Source: Calliopum simillimum (Eukaryota; Arthropoda; Insecta; Diptera; Lauxaniidae). Taken from it: a stretch of 64,000 nucleotides of DNA. This document shows positions 23,096 through 34,924 of the stretch, piece by piece. Within the stretch, counting starts at the first letter, position 1, and each line of letters begins with the position of its first letter. The stretch covers positions 50,991,722 through 51,055,721 of the forward strand of contig OX638372.1 of NCBI GenBank assembly GCA_951812925.1, read 5' to 3'. Below the pieces are notes generated by a model that was given only the letters and a program-made list of their open reading frames with translations, did no database searches and was not told the DNA's origin. The translations under genes and the position numbers were made by a program.

Positions 23096-23637
23096 AGGCC
23101 TGTTCCGAAATCCGTGTGATTTCAATTATTTTTCATTTAGGAGGCTTTTTCATGAAAATTATGACTCACACTACAAAAAGTATTAGAAACTTTTTTGTGG
23201 GGAATTACAGATTCTACAAACAACATTGATTGGCATTAACAAAAAAGTAAAAAAAAACGCAAGAAGTCGAAAAATTGGACTTTATCGAATATTTCCGAAA
23301 CAGTTACTTTTTGTAAATACAAATGAATATAATTTGTAGCGCCTGTAATTCTCCACAAAAGAGATTGTAATACTTTTTATCGTGTGACTCACCATTTCAT
23401 CAAAAACCCTCTTATTGAAAAGTAATTGCAACCACGCGGATTACGGAACAGGCCTCATTCTTAAAAAACCGCAAAAAGTCGAAAAATTCAAGCAAAGCAA
23501 AAATCAATATTATTTGTAGAACCTGTAATTCTCAACAAAAGAGATTCTAATACTTTTTATCGTTTGACTCTCTGTTTTCATCAAAAAACCTTCTAACCGA
23601 AAAGTAATTGAAGCCACACGGATTACGGAACAGGCCT
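23096..23637. mobile_element. AGGCCTGTTCCG-family element with duplicated right arm
   Basis: A short complete element (23096-23455) runs from AGGCCTGTTCCGAAATCCGT to ACGCGGATTACGGAACAGGC. It is followed directly by a second right arm (about 23456-23637) ending ACGGATTACGGAACAGGCCT. Both right arms contain GTAATTCTC(C/A)ACAAAAGAGATT and ACTTTTTATCGTTTGACTC-like blocks. No coding sequence is present. Confidence 0.8.
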
Positions 23638-24200
23638 ATATAATTTTATTATATAGCAGTTCAATAAATTTATTAATTATTTAGTATTACTTGTAAGTTT
23701 CGACGCAGCTCAATGTTATCTTTAAGAAGCTATATACGTTGCTTTTCAGAATAACGTTCAAATTTTCATACTTAATTTTTTTTGATTTGAAGCCACGGTG
23801 CATATTTATATAAATATGTGTTGTTCATTATAATAGTGGCGCACATCCATTTAAGTGCAAAAGTACTCATTATTATTTAACTTACTGCAAACAATTTCAG
23901 ACACATTAGGGGAACTCATTCAAACCTTGGAAAATGCCGCACTTCGTACTTTTCTGTGGGTAATGTCAAAGTGATACAACTTTCTATGGAGAAATATTTC
24001 CGCAGTTTCTGCATCGAATAAGTATGTAGTGTGCAGAAATTTCCTTACTGCGGATAGCTGATTTTTATCTACATATATCTAGTGTACATTTGATTTATTT
24101 TTGAATCAAGAAATAATAAAAACGTAAAAAGTAAACAAGGCTTAAAAAAACTTATGAAATACAAATGAGCCTCAAGGGCGTAGCCAGGTCGAAGGGGGGA
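23638..24200. other. AT-rich intergenic DNA, no gene seen
   Basis: Nothing recognisable apart from a short GGGCGTAGCCAGG word near 24177, part of a common dispersed repeat that hosts the next insertion. Confidence 0.35.
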
Positions 24201-24363
24201 CAGTGGCGGATCCAGCATTATCAAGAGGGGGACGATTGACTACATTTCTAGATAATAACAGAATGTTTTTAAAATATTTACATATACTTTTACAAAAATG
24301 TAATCACTTGGTTTGAGAGGGGAGCCGATCGGCCCCATTACCCCCCACCTAGATCCGCCACTG
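24201..24363. mobile_element. hAT-like MITE, CAGTGGCGGATC ends
   Basis: A 163-bp element with inverted ends CAGTGGCGGATCCAG / CTAGATCCGCCACTG. The CAGTG start is typical of hAT elements. Flanks are G-rich on both sides (AGGGGGGA and GCGGGGGG), consistent with but not proving an 8-bp duplication. There is no coding capacity. Confidence 0.75.
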
Positions 24364-24784
24364 GCGGGGGGCAGCTACCTTCAACGGCTTAAAAAATGAG
24401 GCAACATTTTTTCTTGGAAATAAAAAAAAAAACATTAAGAAATAATACCTTCTGCCCCCTAACTTGGATCCCGTCTACGTCCTTGATGAGGATACCATAG
24501 AAACAGTGAAATGTACATACTTGTTTCGACACAGGTTATGTGCTTTTGCTTTATTAACAAAGTAAAGGTTAGACCACTGTTGCTTTGATAGCCTCAAATA
24601 AGATGTTTATTTACACGTTTTAAAGAAAAGAACGAAATGTTGAATTTTCTGTAATTTGAATGAATCCCTCTATAATAATATTACTGAATCCATGGCTGAA
24701 TAACGCCGTTCAACTAAATTCTAAATTCGTCAAAGCCAATACAAACTTCAAAAAATTGCTCCAGTGCTTCTTTGCGTCTCTTGG

Positions 24785-25671
24785 TTATATATCTCTTCGG
24801 CTTTGGGTAAATCCGAATTCAAAACCATTTCCGATGTGGGAAATTTTAACAGCACTGCATTGAACCAATATGGTTTGTGTCCTATATTTTAATGTGCACA
24901 ATCTCATAATTACCATAAGTGTTGATATTATAGTTACATTTAAATTAATACCCCTACCATGGTTTACAACATAGTTCAGTGTTGTGTTGTACTTTTATAA
25001 TTCGTACTTTCGATAACAACACAACACGTCATACGATCAGCTGTTGTTGTGTATGTAATGGCAAAATGGACCATAGTAGACCATAGTAGACCATAGTACC
25101 AAATAAAATTGATGTTGTGTTGTTTTAAATAGTACACAACCTGCATATGTTGTAAACCATGGTAGGGGTATAAACCTCTCTTAGGGTAAATACCAAATTC
25201 AACAACCATTACCGACGTGTGAAATGTCGATAGCACTGCATTGTGTCCTATATTTCAATGGGTTTTGTACAATGTTTACCTCATGTTTACCTAAAGTGTC
25301 CTTATTACAGTTACATTTAAACAAAACCTCTCTTAGGGTAAATACCAAATTCAACAACCATTACCAATGTGTGAAGTTTAAACAGCACTGCATTGAACCA
25401 ATATGGTTTGTGTCCTATATTTTAATGGGTCTTGTACAATCTCATGTTTAAATAAAGGGTCAATATTATAGTTACATTTAGACAGCTCTCGTGGGGTAAG
25501 TACTAAATTCAACAACCATTACCGATATATGAAATTTAAATGCACTGCATTGAACCAATATGGCTTATGTCCTATATTTTAATGGGTCTTGCATAAGTTA
25601 AATGTAACCAATTTTGCTTAGAGTGAATACCAAATTCAACAACTATTACCGACAGCACTGTATCACTATGG
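24785..25671. repeat. Second tandem array related to the 3.96-kb array
   Basis: Diverged units contain GGGTAAATACCAAATTCAAC, CAACCATTACCGACGTGTGA, GCACTGCATTGAACCAATAT and GGTTTGTGTCCTATATTTTA, closely related in order and sequence to the array at 3960-4545. About five units are seen, one interrupted by a MITE at 24951-25168. ORFs here are repeat translations. Confidence 0.8.
24951..25168. mobile_element. 218-bp MITE with CCCCTACCATGGTTTACAAC ends
   Basis: Inverted ends of about 23 bp (CCCCTACCATGGTTTACAAC and its complement) are flanked by TA on both sides, a mariner/Tc-type target. The interior has three copies of TAGACCATAG-type 11-mers near 25073-25099. Comparison with an uninterrupted unit of the host array (AGTTACATTTAAACAAAACC) shows where it inserted. 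Confidence 0.8.
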
Positions 25672-25836
25672 GGGGTAAACAATGTGATCTACTTATATAT
25701 TTTATTTAAATTTTTTTAAAACCACAAGCAATAATGCCGTTTGATCTGTTATGGAATTGAATATTGGATATGGTCTTGAGCTAAGTAACTTTTAGGATTC
25801 CGTGCAGACATTGACTCGGATATACATATATATATT

Positions 25837-28800
25837 AGGGTGGGCCAAATTGTATGGACTAAATTTTATCGACCTCGGCTACCCCCCTATTTGCCCAAGG
25901 AACTATACCTCTGCGTTCAACTTTAGTTCGGCGCATTTTTGATCGAAAATTTTACCTTTTATTTTATTTTCATACAAAATTTTAAAAATTTTTATGAAGA
26001 CAAAAGTAATGTCATTATATGATTTGGCTGGTATTCTGTCAGTAATCAATTAAATTGGGTTCTGTTTACATAAAAAGTTCACTTGATGGTGTGGAATTGA
26101 TGATATATATTTAAAAAAGTGATAAGGCAGAAAGCTCATTCAATTCTATGAATATTTGCCCAAGGAACCATACCTCTACGTTCAACTTTAGTTCGGCGCA
26201 TTTTCGATTGAAAATTTTACTTTGCGTTTAATATCTCCTCTTCTTATACGAGCTAAAATTGTTTGTTTTTTTGTACTCAATATTTTTTTCTCGAAAACGG
26301 CTTCAACGATTTCAATGAAACTTGGAATAGTGTTAGATATTAGCATACAATGAAGAATGAGCTAAGTTTGAACTTTCCAAATGCTCACCAGAGGGCGTGG
26401 CACTGCCCTAAATTTTAAATTTGATTTAGTCATAACTCGCAAACTATGCAAGGTATTTGAATAAAATTTAGGGAGCGGGTACTGCTTAATAATACCTTGT
26501 AACAAACAAAAAGTGGGCGGGATCGAAGAAGTGCCACGCCCACTTTTTAGCCCTTGAAAATTTTGATTCAATATTACGCGAAAACGACTCCAACAATTTT
26601 AATGAAAATTTAGGAGATCTTACCTCCATAAACAAGGATTAATATGTGATACGCCGTTATATTGGGAAAACTCGCTGAAGGGCGTGGCACCGCCCACAAA
26701 AATATGAAACGGTATAAAAAGAAAACTAATAAAGCAAACATTCTGAAATTAACTGTGAGGTACGCAATTGCTAAAAGACATATCTGTTATGAAAGTGGGC
26801 GAAATATCGCCGTTGCGCGTCGAACCTCCCATACAAGCAAAATACGTTAAATGCTATTTCTCGCAAATGCTACAAGATATTTTAATGAAATTTGGTGTGT
26901 AGATACTGCTTATTAATGCCTTGTAATCCGAAAAGTGGGCGGTATCAAAGAAGTACCACGCCTCCTTTTTAACCATTGAAAATTTTGATTCAATATTACT
27001 TGAAAACGACTCCAATAATTTTGATGAAAATTTAGGAGATGTTACCACTGCAAACAAGGATTAATATGTGATATGTCGTTGTATTGGGAAAATTCGTTGA
27101 AGGGCGTGGCACCGCCCACAAAAATATAATACGCTATAAATAGAAAACTACAAAAGCAATCTTTCTGAATTTAAATGTAGGGAGCCTACTTGCTATTTGG
27201 CACCTACGACCTGAAAGTGGGCAAAATATCGCCGGTACGCGTGGAATCTTCCATACAAGAAAAACACATCAAATGCTTTTTCTCGCAAATGGTACAACAT
27301 ATTTTAATGAAATTCGGTGCAGTTTTATGTATTTTTTGACGCTGAATTGATCTTCATCAGCAGAACTGTCATTATACCTGCAGGATTTTGAAATATCCTC
27401 GCTTGAAATTGAAGAAAACGCTTTGTTCAGTCTCATAGCGTACCTACAAAAAATGGTAAAATTCTTTTTTATTAATAGCATCGAATAACCGCACGCTTCC
27501 TTATCAAAATATCCTTTCAGAATTTTCCAATAGGACTCTTATTTTTCGAGTTTTGATCCTTTGAAGATAAGATACAAAAGACGAAATATTTTAGGGCATT
27601 CTATTTGAGTCTATGATATTTTTCTATACCATACGATTCTTTCTGAGTTCTTTCTTATCGTTATTTTCATCGGTTTATTTATCATTTTGAAAGCATGACT
27701 ATTAGAGGTGAAAAGGTACAAGTTTCATAACAAAAAATAGCTATGAATAAAAACATCGACTAAAATAATAAGACCAGATTGTTGACCGAGCAGGGCTCGG
27801 TCTCCAGGTACTTTATTTTGATGCTTAATTTTCAAAATTCTTATAGAGACAAAAGTACAATAATATCATAATAAGTTTTTTGTCTATGAATAATCAATGA
27901 AATTGGGTTCTGTTTTTATGGAAAATTTACTTGATAGTGTTGAAATGATGATATTTATTTCAAAAAATTATATTGGTCAAATGACCAATTTATAATAAAC
28001 TATTCATATTTTTACATGGATTTTTGGTATTTATATTGTTCTGTAAAATTAAAAAAAGCGGCTAATTTATTTCCTAAAACTGCCACTAGATGTTGCCCTG
28101 GAAAAAATGAGTGTCAGATTCGGCATCCTAGCATCCAAAAATACTTGGGTTGGTGTTTCGATTAAAAAAATCCATGTAAAAATATGACTCGTTTATTTTG
28201 AAATCGGTTATTTGACCGATAAAATTTTTTGGAATAAATATAATCAATTCCACGCTATCAAGTAAACTTTTCGTAAAAACAGAACCCAATTTTATTGATT
28301 ATTCACAGAATACAAGCCAAAACTTATTATGATATTACTTTTGTCTCTATAAGAATTTTGAAAATTAAGCATAAAAATAAATATTAAACGCAAGGTAAAA
28401 TTTTCAATCGAAAATGCGCCGAACTACAGTTGAACGTAAAAGTATGGTTCCTTGGGTAAATATTAATAGAATTGAATGAACTTTCAGCCTAGGTTGGTGT
28501 TTTGTTTGAAAAAATTCATCCAAAAATATGAATCGTTTATTTTGAAAGTCGGTCATAATAATCGGCTATTTGACCCATATCACTTTTTTAAATATATAGC
28601 ATTAATTTCACACCATCAAGTAAACTTTCTATGTAAACAGAACCCAATTTAATTGATTACTGACAGAATACCAGCCAAATCATATAATGACATTACTTTT
28701 GTCTTTATAAAAATTTTTAGAATTTAGTATGAAAATAAAAAAAATATTAATAAACGGTAAAGTTTTCGATCAAAAATGCGCCGAACTAAAGTTGAACGCA

Positions 28801-28891
28801 GAGGTATAGTTCCATGGGCAAATATTCATAGAATTGAATGAACTTTCACATAGGGGGGTAGCCTAGATCAGTTTTCAAATCGGCCCACCCT
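25837..28891. mobile_element. 3-kb composite element with AGGGTGGGCC ends
   Basis: The ends AGGGTGGGCC and GGCCCACCCT are inverted. A block with GTTCAACTTTAGTTCGGCGC occurs directly near 25917 and 26178, and inverted near 28418 and 28780. A block with ATTACTTTTGTC is also mirrored across the unit. This looks like repeated insertion of one family into itself. The centre (about 26230-27310) is a different repeat. No transposase is seen. Confidence 0.7.
26514..27310. repeat. Two tandem copies of a 422-bp GGGCGTGGCAC repeat
   Basis: Units start with GTGGGCGGGATCGAAGAAGT (26514) and GTGGGCGGTATCAAAGAAGT (about 26936). They share GATTCAATATTAC, GAAGGGCGTGGCACCGCCCA and TTCTCGCAAATG blocks in the same order. 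This belongs to the GTGCCACGCCC class of dispersed repeats common in fly genomes. It is non-coding. Confidence 0.75.
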
Positions 28892-29361
28892 AATGAATAT
28901 GTATATCATTTATTTTAATTGAATTATCAAAAAATTGCAACAAAATTAGAAAAAACGAATTCAAAAATTTCTTTGATGTAAGTGAATGAATGAAGTCGTT
29001 CGACAATTCCTAGGACCTGCTTAAATTATCAATTGAATAGACAATCAAAATCAACCTACAACAGTTAAAACAATTTAAACTCACGCCAAATATTACAAAA
29101 TAAGCAAAAAAAAAAAAAAAATATAAAACGATCTTGATAAAAAATCAAAAATTCGCCGGCAATTTGAATGCGAGCATATTTTTGCGCATGCGTGATGCCA
29201 GCTGCAGCTGTATAACATAAGAGGTGTTTTTTGTCTTTCAAACAACAACTACGCCTATTTTCAAGTTAATGAAAATCAAAAATGTAGTCCAAAATTCCAA
29301 AAAAAAAAAAATGTATGTTAATATGTTAGGCACTTTTTTCAACGACGCAGTTTCTCTATAT
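28892..29361. other. AT-rich spacer, no gene seen
   Basis: No feature beyond poly(A) runs near 29107 and 29300. Confidence 0.35.
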
Positions 29362-30259
29362 AGTACAGTAAAGTTGTCAAAAAATGTATGAAGACCTAGA
29401 AAAAATTGCGCACAGCAATTTTTTTTGCTTAATGTTTTTGGGACCACTAAAAAAGCTTAACATCTAAAAGGTGACCTCCCCACCCTTGCGCATTAGCCGC
29501 CATCTTGAAATATGTTTGATTCAATTTATCTTGTTTCCTGTTGGTCGGACATAAAAAAATTTTGAACAAAAATTACGGGCAATGAAATTCTATGTTTTTT
29601 GATCTCGGACGCGATATCCATAAGTTGATATTTTGAGTGGTTTTTTCCATTTTGACCCACTGGGTGTTAATTTTGTAAAATGTTGGGACCACAAAATTTT
29701 TAGCGCTTGTAAAAATAAGCAAACTAGTTTTTAAATAAAATGATTATCTCAACTGGTTCTCGAGTTATTACAAGTTAAAAATAAAATGCGTGTAAAAAAT
29801 TTGTTGTTTATGTTTTTTATCTGAACATTGATTACATAATACTTAATTACTCGAGAACGAATTGAGATAATTACTTTATTTAAAAACCGCTTTGCTTGTT
29901 TTTGCAAGCGCTACAAATTATGTTATGACAACTTTTTCAAAAATCAACACCCAGTGGGTGCAAATGGAAAAAACTGATTTTTTGTAACTTTGGCAGCCTC
30001 TACCGCTCAAAATATCAACTTATGGATATCGCGACTGAGATCAAAAAAACATAGAATTTTATTGCACGTAATTTTTTCCGTCCGACCAACAGGAAACGAG
30101 ATTAATTGAATCAAACATATTTCAAGATGGCGGCTAATGCGCAAGGGTGGGGAGGTCACCTTTTTGACGTTAAGCTTTTTTAGTGGTCCTAAACACATTA
30201 AGCAAAAAAAATTGCAATGCGCAATTTTTTTCTAGGTCATCGTACAATTTGACTGTACT
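29362..30259. mobile_element. 898-bp foldback element with arms of about 300 bp
   Basis: The ends AGTACAGTAAAGTTG and CAATTTGACTGTACT are inverted. Inside, long matching arms carry GACCTAGAAAAAATTGCGCA, GGTGACCTCCCCACCCTTGC, GCGCATTAGCCGCCATCTTG, CCTGTTGGTCGGAC and ACCCACTGGGTGTT, each present inverted in the other half (for example CAAGATGGCGGCTAATGCGC at 30122). The loop between is about 240 bp. No ORF is credible. Transcription across it would give a long hairpin. Confidence 0.85.
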
Positions 30260-31989
30260 AATACTATAACTATAAAATTATTCACTTATAGTAGAATTTC
30301 TATTGCCTTGATAGATTTGGTTCTGACACCGCAGCTGTGAAAAAGGGCTTGCGGACTGAACAGAGGACTGAGAATTTACAAAAAACCTAACTCTCATTTA
30401 CTTGAGCCGTGAACGTACAACTCTTCACGCAAAATATTGTAATTCAGATGTACGTATATTTCGCATTACTAAATACACGATTTTACGTCATGAGCAGTAC
30501 TTTTACTGATGCGGCGATTCAACTCCAGGTTGTCCCATGTTTTCGATATGCATGTAGTTTCTTTCATCTAATCACGTGGGCGTATGAGTGATGTTCATTT
30601 AGAAAATTATCAAATGCTGCTCATACTTCGTGTGAAATACTACTTGTTTTTCACAATTTTAAATCAAGAACAAGTAAGACTACAATGATGACCTTATAGA
30701 GACTTGCAACACATTATCAGTAAATTTTATGTAAACTCAATTAATTATTTGTTTCAAGAAAGAGAAAAAAAAAAGAAATAAAAAAAACAACTTCCAATTA
30801 CTTGAAATCAACTACACAAATTTTGTACAATTTTGATTGCAAAACTCTCGTTAAGGTAACAAGGTGTTTTTATTTTTTTTTTGCTGTGGCACAACAAACC
30901 ATGTTGGCTCAATTTAATTTCGTCTGCAAATTGTCCAAATTCTTAGATTTTTCCCAATTAACCACAAATGGCTAAAACCAATTTTAAGCACCAATTGCAG
31001 CAAATCGTAAGCAAATTTAACAAAAAAACAAATTTGGCTAAAAGTTTCTGATTCTCAGCTCAAAAATGTGCAATAAATCATTTTTAGCGCTGACTATTAC
31101 CTTGTTTTGTTGGTCTTGCAGAATCCAACAATTGGCTAGTACTAAAATTGGCTTTATTTGTTTTTGTTGTTCGTTTTTTTGTTTTCACAAAAGTGTGAAT
31201 TTGAGCAGCAATCGTAGCCATATTTTTTACGCTCGCCTCCCTTTTTGGTCACTTAAACATTTAAATCGACAATAGCGCTGTCGCATTTAGCGTGTTGAGA
31301 CAACAAGCAGCAATTGGTTTTGACCAAATAAAATGTTTGTTTGTTTTTTTATCACCAAAATGCAACTGTTACGTACAACAACAAATAAAAGCCAAATGTT
31401 GGTGCTAAAATATATTTATTGGTTTCAAACAAATTCTTTGATTTTTCGGCGGCACTGTTATTGATTTGGCTACGCCATTGAAGGTAACTTGTTCAAATCA
31501 GCGTCAGTCAATTTGGGCTGGCAACTTTTGGGACAGTTGGCGCTCTTGGCGGTCTTGGTGGTCGCTAAAGCGCAGCTTTTATTATGCCAATTGTTCACTT
31601 GTGTATTTGGCTTTTGGCCAAGTGTTTAAGATTTGATTTGTTTTAAATTTTTATGTTTTTTTGTCAATTTTGCTAACATTTTGGATTATAAAATTGCACA
31701 ACAGACACAATTGGAATTCAAAGTTAAGCAATTGGTGTTTTTGTTTAAGTTCTTATTCGAAAAAATTGTATTATCCCCACGAAATTTTTTTCTTTTTTCT
31801 TTTGTGTAATCGAATAGGTTACGAAGCTTCTGGGAGGTGATAGAAGAGGCCTAGACTAACAAAAAATTGCACCTATGGGCGGTGTCTAAAATGTACCCCT
31901 GCGAAGTTTAAAAAAAAAAAAATATTCTTGAGTCCACCTTAGTTCAAGTGGCGGCATATTACAATGCCTCACATGAACCCAAACGTCTA
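30260..31989. other. Repeat-poor intergenic region, no gene seen
   Basis: No credible exon. The 30.8-31.75 kb part is richer in mixed-sequence words (CAATTGCAGCAAATCG, GGTTTTGACC-type) and free of the inverted repeats found elsewhere, so it may be ancestral non-repeat DNA. ORFs at 30409 and 31066 are short and lack recognisable motifs. Confidence 0.35.
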
Positions 31990-32189
31990 TGTCACCCTAA
32001 CGTTTTAGAGAAAACTTTTTTGTGGAAAACTTTAAGCTAATTGTATGAGCTTAAGAAAAGTGGGCACACTATAGAGCTGAGCTTAAAATCTTTAAATACA
32101 CCATACGTAAAGCAAAAGGATTGAGCTGGCAGGCATACTGCAAAGATATTAAAAATACAATAGATGCAGCTAGACGCAAATAGAATGGA

Positions 32190-32429
32190 ATGGAGTTGCT
32201 AATGCAAGCTCATTTTCCAGGTTACCTTAACACTTCCGTTACAACAACTTCGCAAACAAAACCTAGTTTGGATGGTACACCTCCTGACATATTTAATAAG
32301 AACAGAATAAATCATGCTCTTGAGTCCTTTAAACAATATAAATCAGAAGGTCCTGATAACATTTTTCCAGCTGTGTTACAATATGCTAAAGATAGTGCCT
32401 ATCATGGAATGGCTTACATAAATTTTTAA
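32190..32429 (+). pseudogene. Reverse transcriptase N-terminal fragment of the non-LTR element
   Basis: The 79-codon frame reads into the palm start (INHALESFKQYKSEGPDNIF) found in LINE reverse transcriptases. It ends at a stop just before the MITE at 32441. Remaining domains follow downstream in broken form. Confidence 0.75.
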
Positions 32430-32440
32430 CGGTTGCTTAA

Positions 32441-32599
32441 GGGGCTGTTCATAAACTCCGTGACGATAAAATTCGCTTAAATGAACCCCCCCCCTATGTG
32501 ACGGTAGCTTCATATACAAATTAAATAAAATACACCAAGCGTGACGCTTGCTCGAACCCCCCCCCCGCTAGGAGCGCCACGGAGTTTATGGACAGTCCC
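32441..32599. mobile_element. Harbinger-like MITE with TAA target duplication
   Basis: A 159-bp element whose ends GGGGCTGTTCATAAACTCCG and CGGAGTTTATGGACAGTCCC are inverted. It is flanked on both sides by TAA, the three-base target of PIF/Harbinger elements. It contains C-runs and AGCGTGACGCT-type palindromes and no ORF. It sits in the reverse transcriptase of the non-LTR element, which continues on the far side. Confidence 0.8.
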
Positions 32600-32701
32600 T
32601 AAGACTTCAATATGTACTGCAATCATGGCGCCAGGCAAAAGTAGTGTTTATTCCCAAAGGAGGAAAAATCACCCAAGCCAAGGTAAAAGATTGCAGACCT
32701 A

Positions 32702-33643
32702 CACTCAGAAAAAAAAAGATTGTTAAAACAACAATTTTTCATTCTTAAAATATTTTCATTTCTAAATTGTTGAAAATAGTATTTTATTCTTAAATCAACA
32801 ATTTTATTCTTGAACTTAATTTTTTTACACATTTGTCATAAAAAATATGAAAAATATTTTAAAATACAATACAAACTTCAAACATTCTGTTTTGCAAACA
32901 AAAAATTTTTAATATTACTGAATAAGTTCTAGCTGTTTTTTTTAAAAAAAAGGTTTATTTAACGAATAAGGGTAAGAAAAATTGCACCCAAAGTATTGCC
33001 CATATCTTAACATATCTTTCTTTCAACTTTCTAGCAGCATATGGATTCCATAATAAATAAAACTATATTGATCCCTCTAAATGCAAAAGAGCTTCGAATC
33101 TTGGATATTTGAATTTGCACACGATGTTGATGCATGGACCTGGTTTATCTTACAATTTTTCAAGGGATTTTCGCACTGTTTCCATTGGCTGTAACGATAA
33201 GGACGATGTCGTTCTGTTTTCATTGACAGTCACGTTAACGTACAAAATATGTTTCCTTTTCTGCCATTGAAGCAGCAGTTCACTCGGATGGAAACACCTT
33301 GTACTACTCTCGGCCTCTGCCAGTGTCCTTTTTCTTTATTTCGTTCCTATTGCTGTAAGATAGAATCTAATACTTATAAAGCCACAAACATTTGAACTAT
33401 CATTTATTCTTCGTTCGAATAATACGTTTTTAAATATTGCCAACAGTTTTGCTTTTGAAACAACAATTTTCGCTCTTAAACTGCCAACAACTTTTTACTT
33501 GATTCAAGAATTTTTCGTTTTAATTAATAAATAACAGTTTCGTATTTAAAACAAGAACAAAAGTTGTTGGGAAGATTTCAACCAACAAAAATTCTTGAAT
33601 TAAAACATAAAGTTGTTGGAATTAAAATTTTTTTTTCTGTGTG
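32702..33643. mobile_element. 942-bp TA-flanked element with CACTCAGAAAAA ends
   Basis: The ends CACTCAGAAAAAAAAA and TTTTTTTTTCTGTGTG are inverted and flanked by TA. The interior is rich in AACAACAATTTT/TTGTTG-type repeats and has no transposase. The interrupted reverse transcriptase sequence rejoins on the right at AAGTTAAACATCTTTTCTTC, so this is an insertion into the LINE. Confidence 0.75.
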
Positions 33644-34122
33644 TATAAGTTAAACATCTTTTCTTCTTAAAGCCATGGAACGTATCATAGACTGCTTCAT
33701 TAGAAAAAGTATTCCCCACGGTTACATTCACCATTTCTCTGGATAATAGCTTTAAGTCCCCCGTTGACAAAATTACAGGGCATGGGCACTAAAGTTTTTG
33801 CTTACGCTTATGTTCTTGTTTTAATGGTAAATGGGAAATATCCGAATGTACTAATTGAGCTTCTGTAGACCTCGCTAGAATTTTCAAGCAGATGGTGCTC
33901 CGCAAAAGGCCTTTGTATAAATCCATCAAAAATTCAAGTTGTACTTTTCACCAGAAAATATAAAATACAGACTTTCAGGTGCATTCGTATCAATGGAATC
34001 ACCATAAATTTATCGCAAACAGCAAAGTTTCTAGGAGTGATTTTAGATCACAAACTACATTGAAAAGAAAACATTGAAGAACGCGTAGCAAAAGCTAATA
34101 ACACTAGTCTACAGTCAAAATT

Positions 34123-34546
34123 CCCAGTGAATGCCACTATCCTTTTTATATGTAAAATGGGCTGCTGATTCCGAAAATCGCATTATTTTTTTTTTTTCGT
34201 GTCGTTTTCGAGTTTGCGTTTTCCCCTATTTTTTTCGTTTTTTTGTAATAAACTGTTCGATAGTTAAAACTTTTTGTAAAACACATGAGAAAATCCAAAA
34301 AATTCTCAAAGTAGGCGTTAAAAAAAAAATACCCGTGTCTCGTCGTTTTTCTCCTGCACGTCAGATTTTTTTTTAATCGATTTTTGAAGTTTTTTAATCC
34401 ACTGTACATGAACAATACAAAAATAGCGCATTCTTGTGTTAAATCGATGAATTTAACTACAATATGATCCTTACATTTGAGGTGTATTATATGTTCAGTA
34501 AACTTATGCAGGATATAACGAGGAATATTTTTGTAGAAAATTTTTT
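34123..34546. mobile_element. Foldback element, copy 1 (left arm only)
   Basis: Starts with CCCAGTGAATGCCACTATCC, then GGGCTGCTGATTCCGAAAAT, CGTGTCGTTTTCGAG, and blocks ending GAGGAATATTTTTGTAGAAA. All are also found in the arms of the copy at 40161-48764. It lacks about 400 bp of the arm and all of the second arm. Its left edge joins the LINE, and LINE RNase H sequence resumes at 34547, so it is an insertion with later loss. Confidence 0.75.
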
Positions 34547-34924
34547 CATTCCCACCTATATTACAACATTAAGGTATAAATTGCCACAATACTGTAGCAT
34601 CTTTCAAGCTAAGTTGGTGGCGATTAGTATGGCGACGGAACATGTAATGGCGAGCAGTAGCGTCAATCGATTTAATTTTAATGTTGACAGTCAAGCTGCC
34701 CTTAAGTCCCTTACAAACTATATAATTAAATCCAAAATTATCATCTCATATTTTTGACATCTTCCTTTAGATTTAAGGGGGTAATCGTAGAATTTCCAAT
34801 GTCTAATATGTATAGTAAGCCTTAAATCGCTTGCAATTACGCTAGGTCATAAACAATCTATCGCTAACAAAAACGCTACTTGCGACACGAATCTTTCCGA
34901 TACAAAAGGGCGCGAAAGAGGTTC

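Larger units (their letters stand above)
31990..34750 (+). mobile_element. Degenerate non-LTR retrotransposon with RNase H, split by insertions
   Basis: Pieces of one element lie in order. First a linker (KAKGLSWQAYCKDI at about 32115). Then the RT start (HFPGYLN, YKSEGPDNIFPAVLQ at 32190-32429). Then AKVVFIPKGGK at 32637 with the DCRP box at 32690, LKAMERIID at 33670, a decayed active site at 33796 (FAYAYV in place of a YADD-type box), and AKFLGVILD at 34024. The last piece is an RNase H fragment (FQAKLVAI, VDSQAALKSL) at 34600-34745. This domain order fits I/LOA/R1-type elements. Insertions at 32441-32599, 32702-33643 and about 34123-34546 interrupt it, and several frames are broken. Confidence 0.8.

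Noticed and set aside
30120..30145. AAGATGGCGGC words near a start codon as a possible promoter element
   Set aside because: The same words recur inverted in the other arm of the foldback element and no ORF follows.
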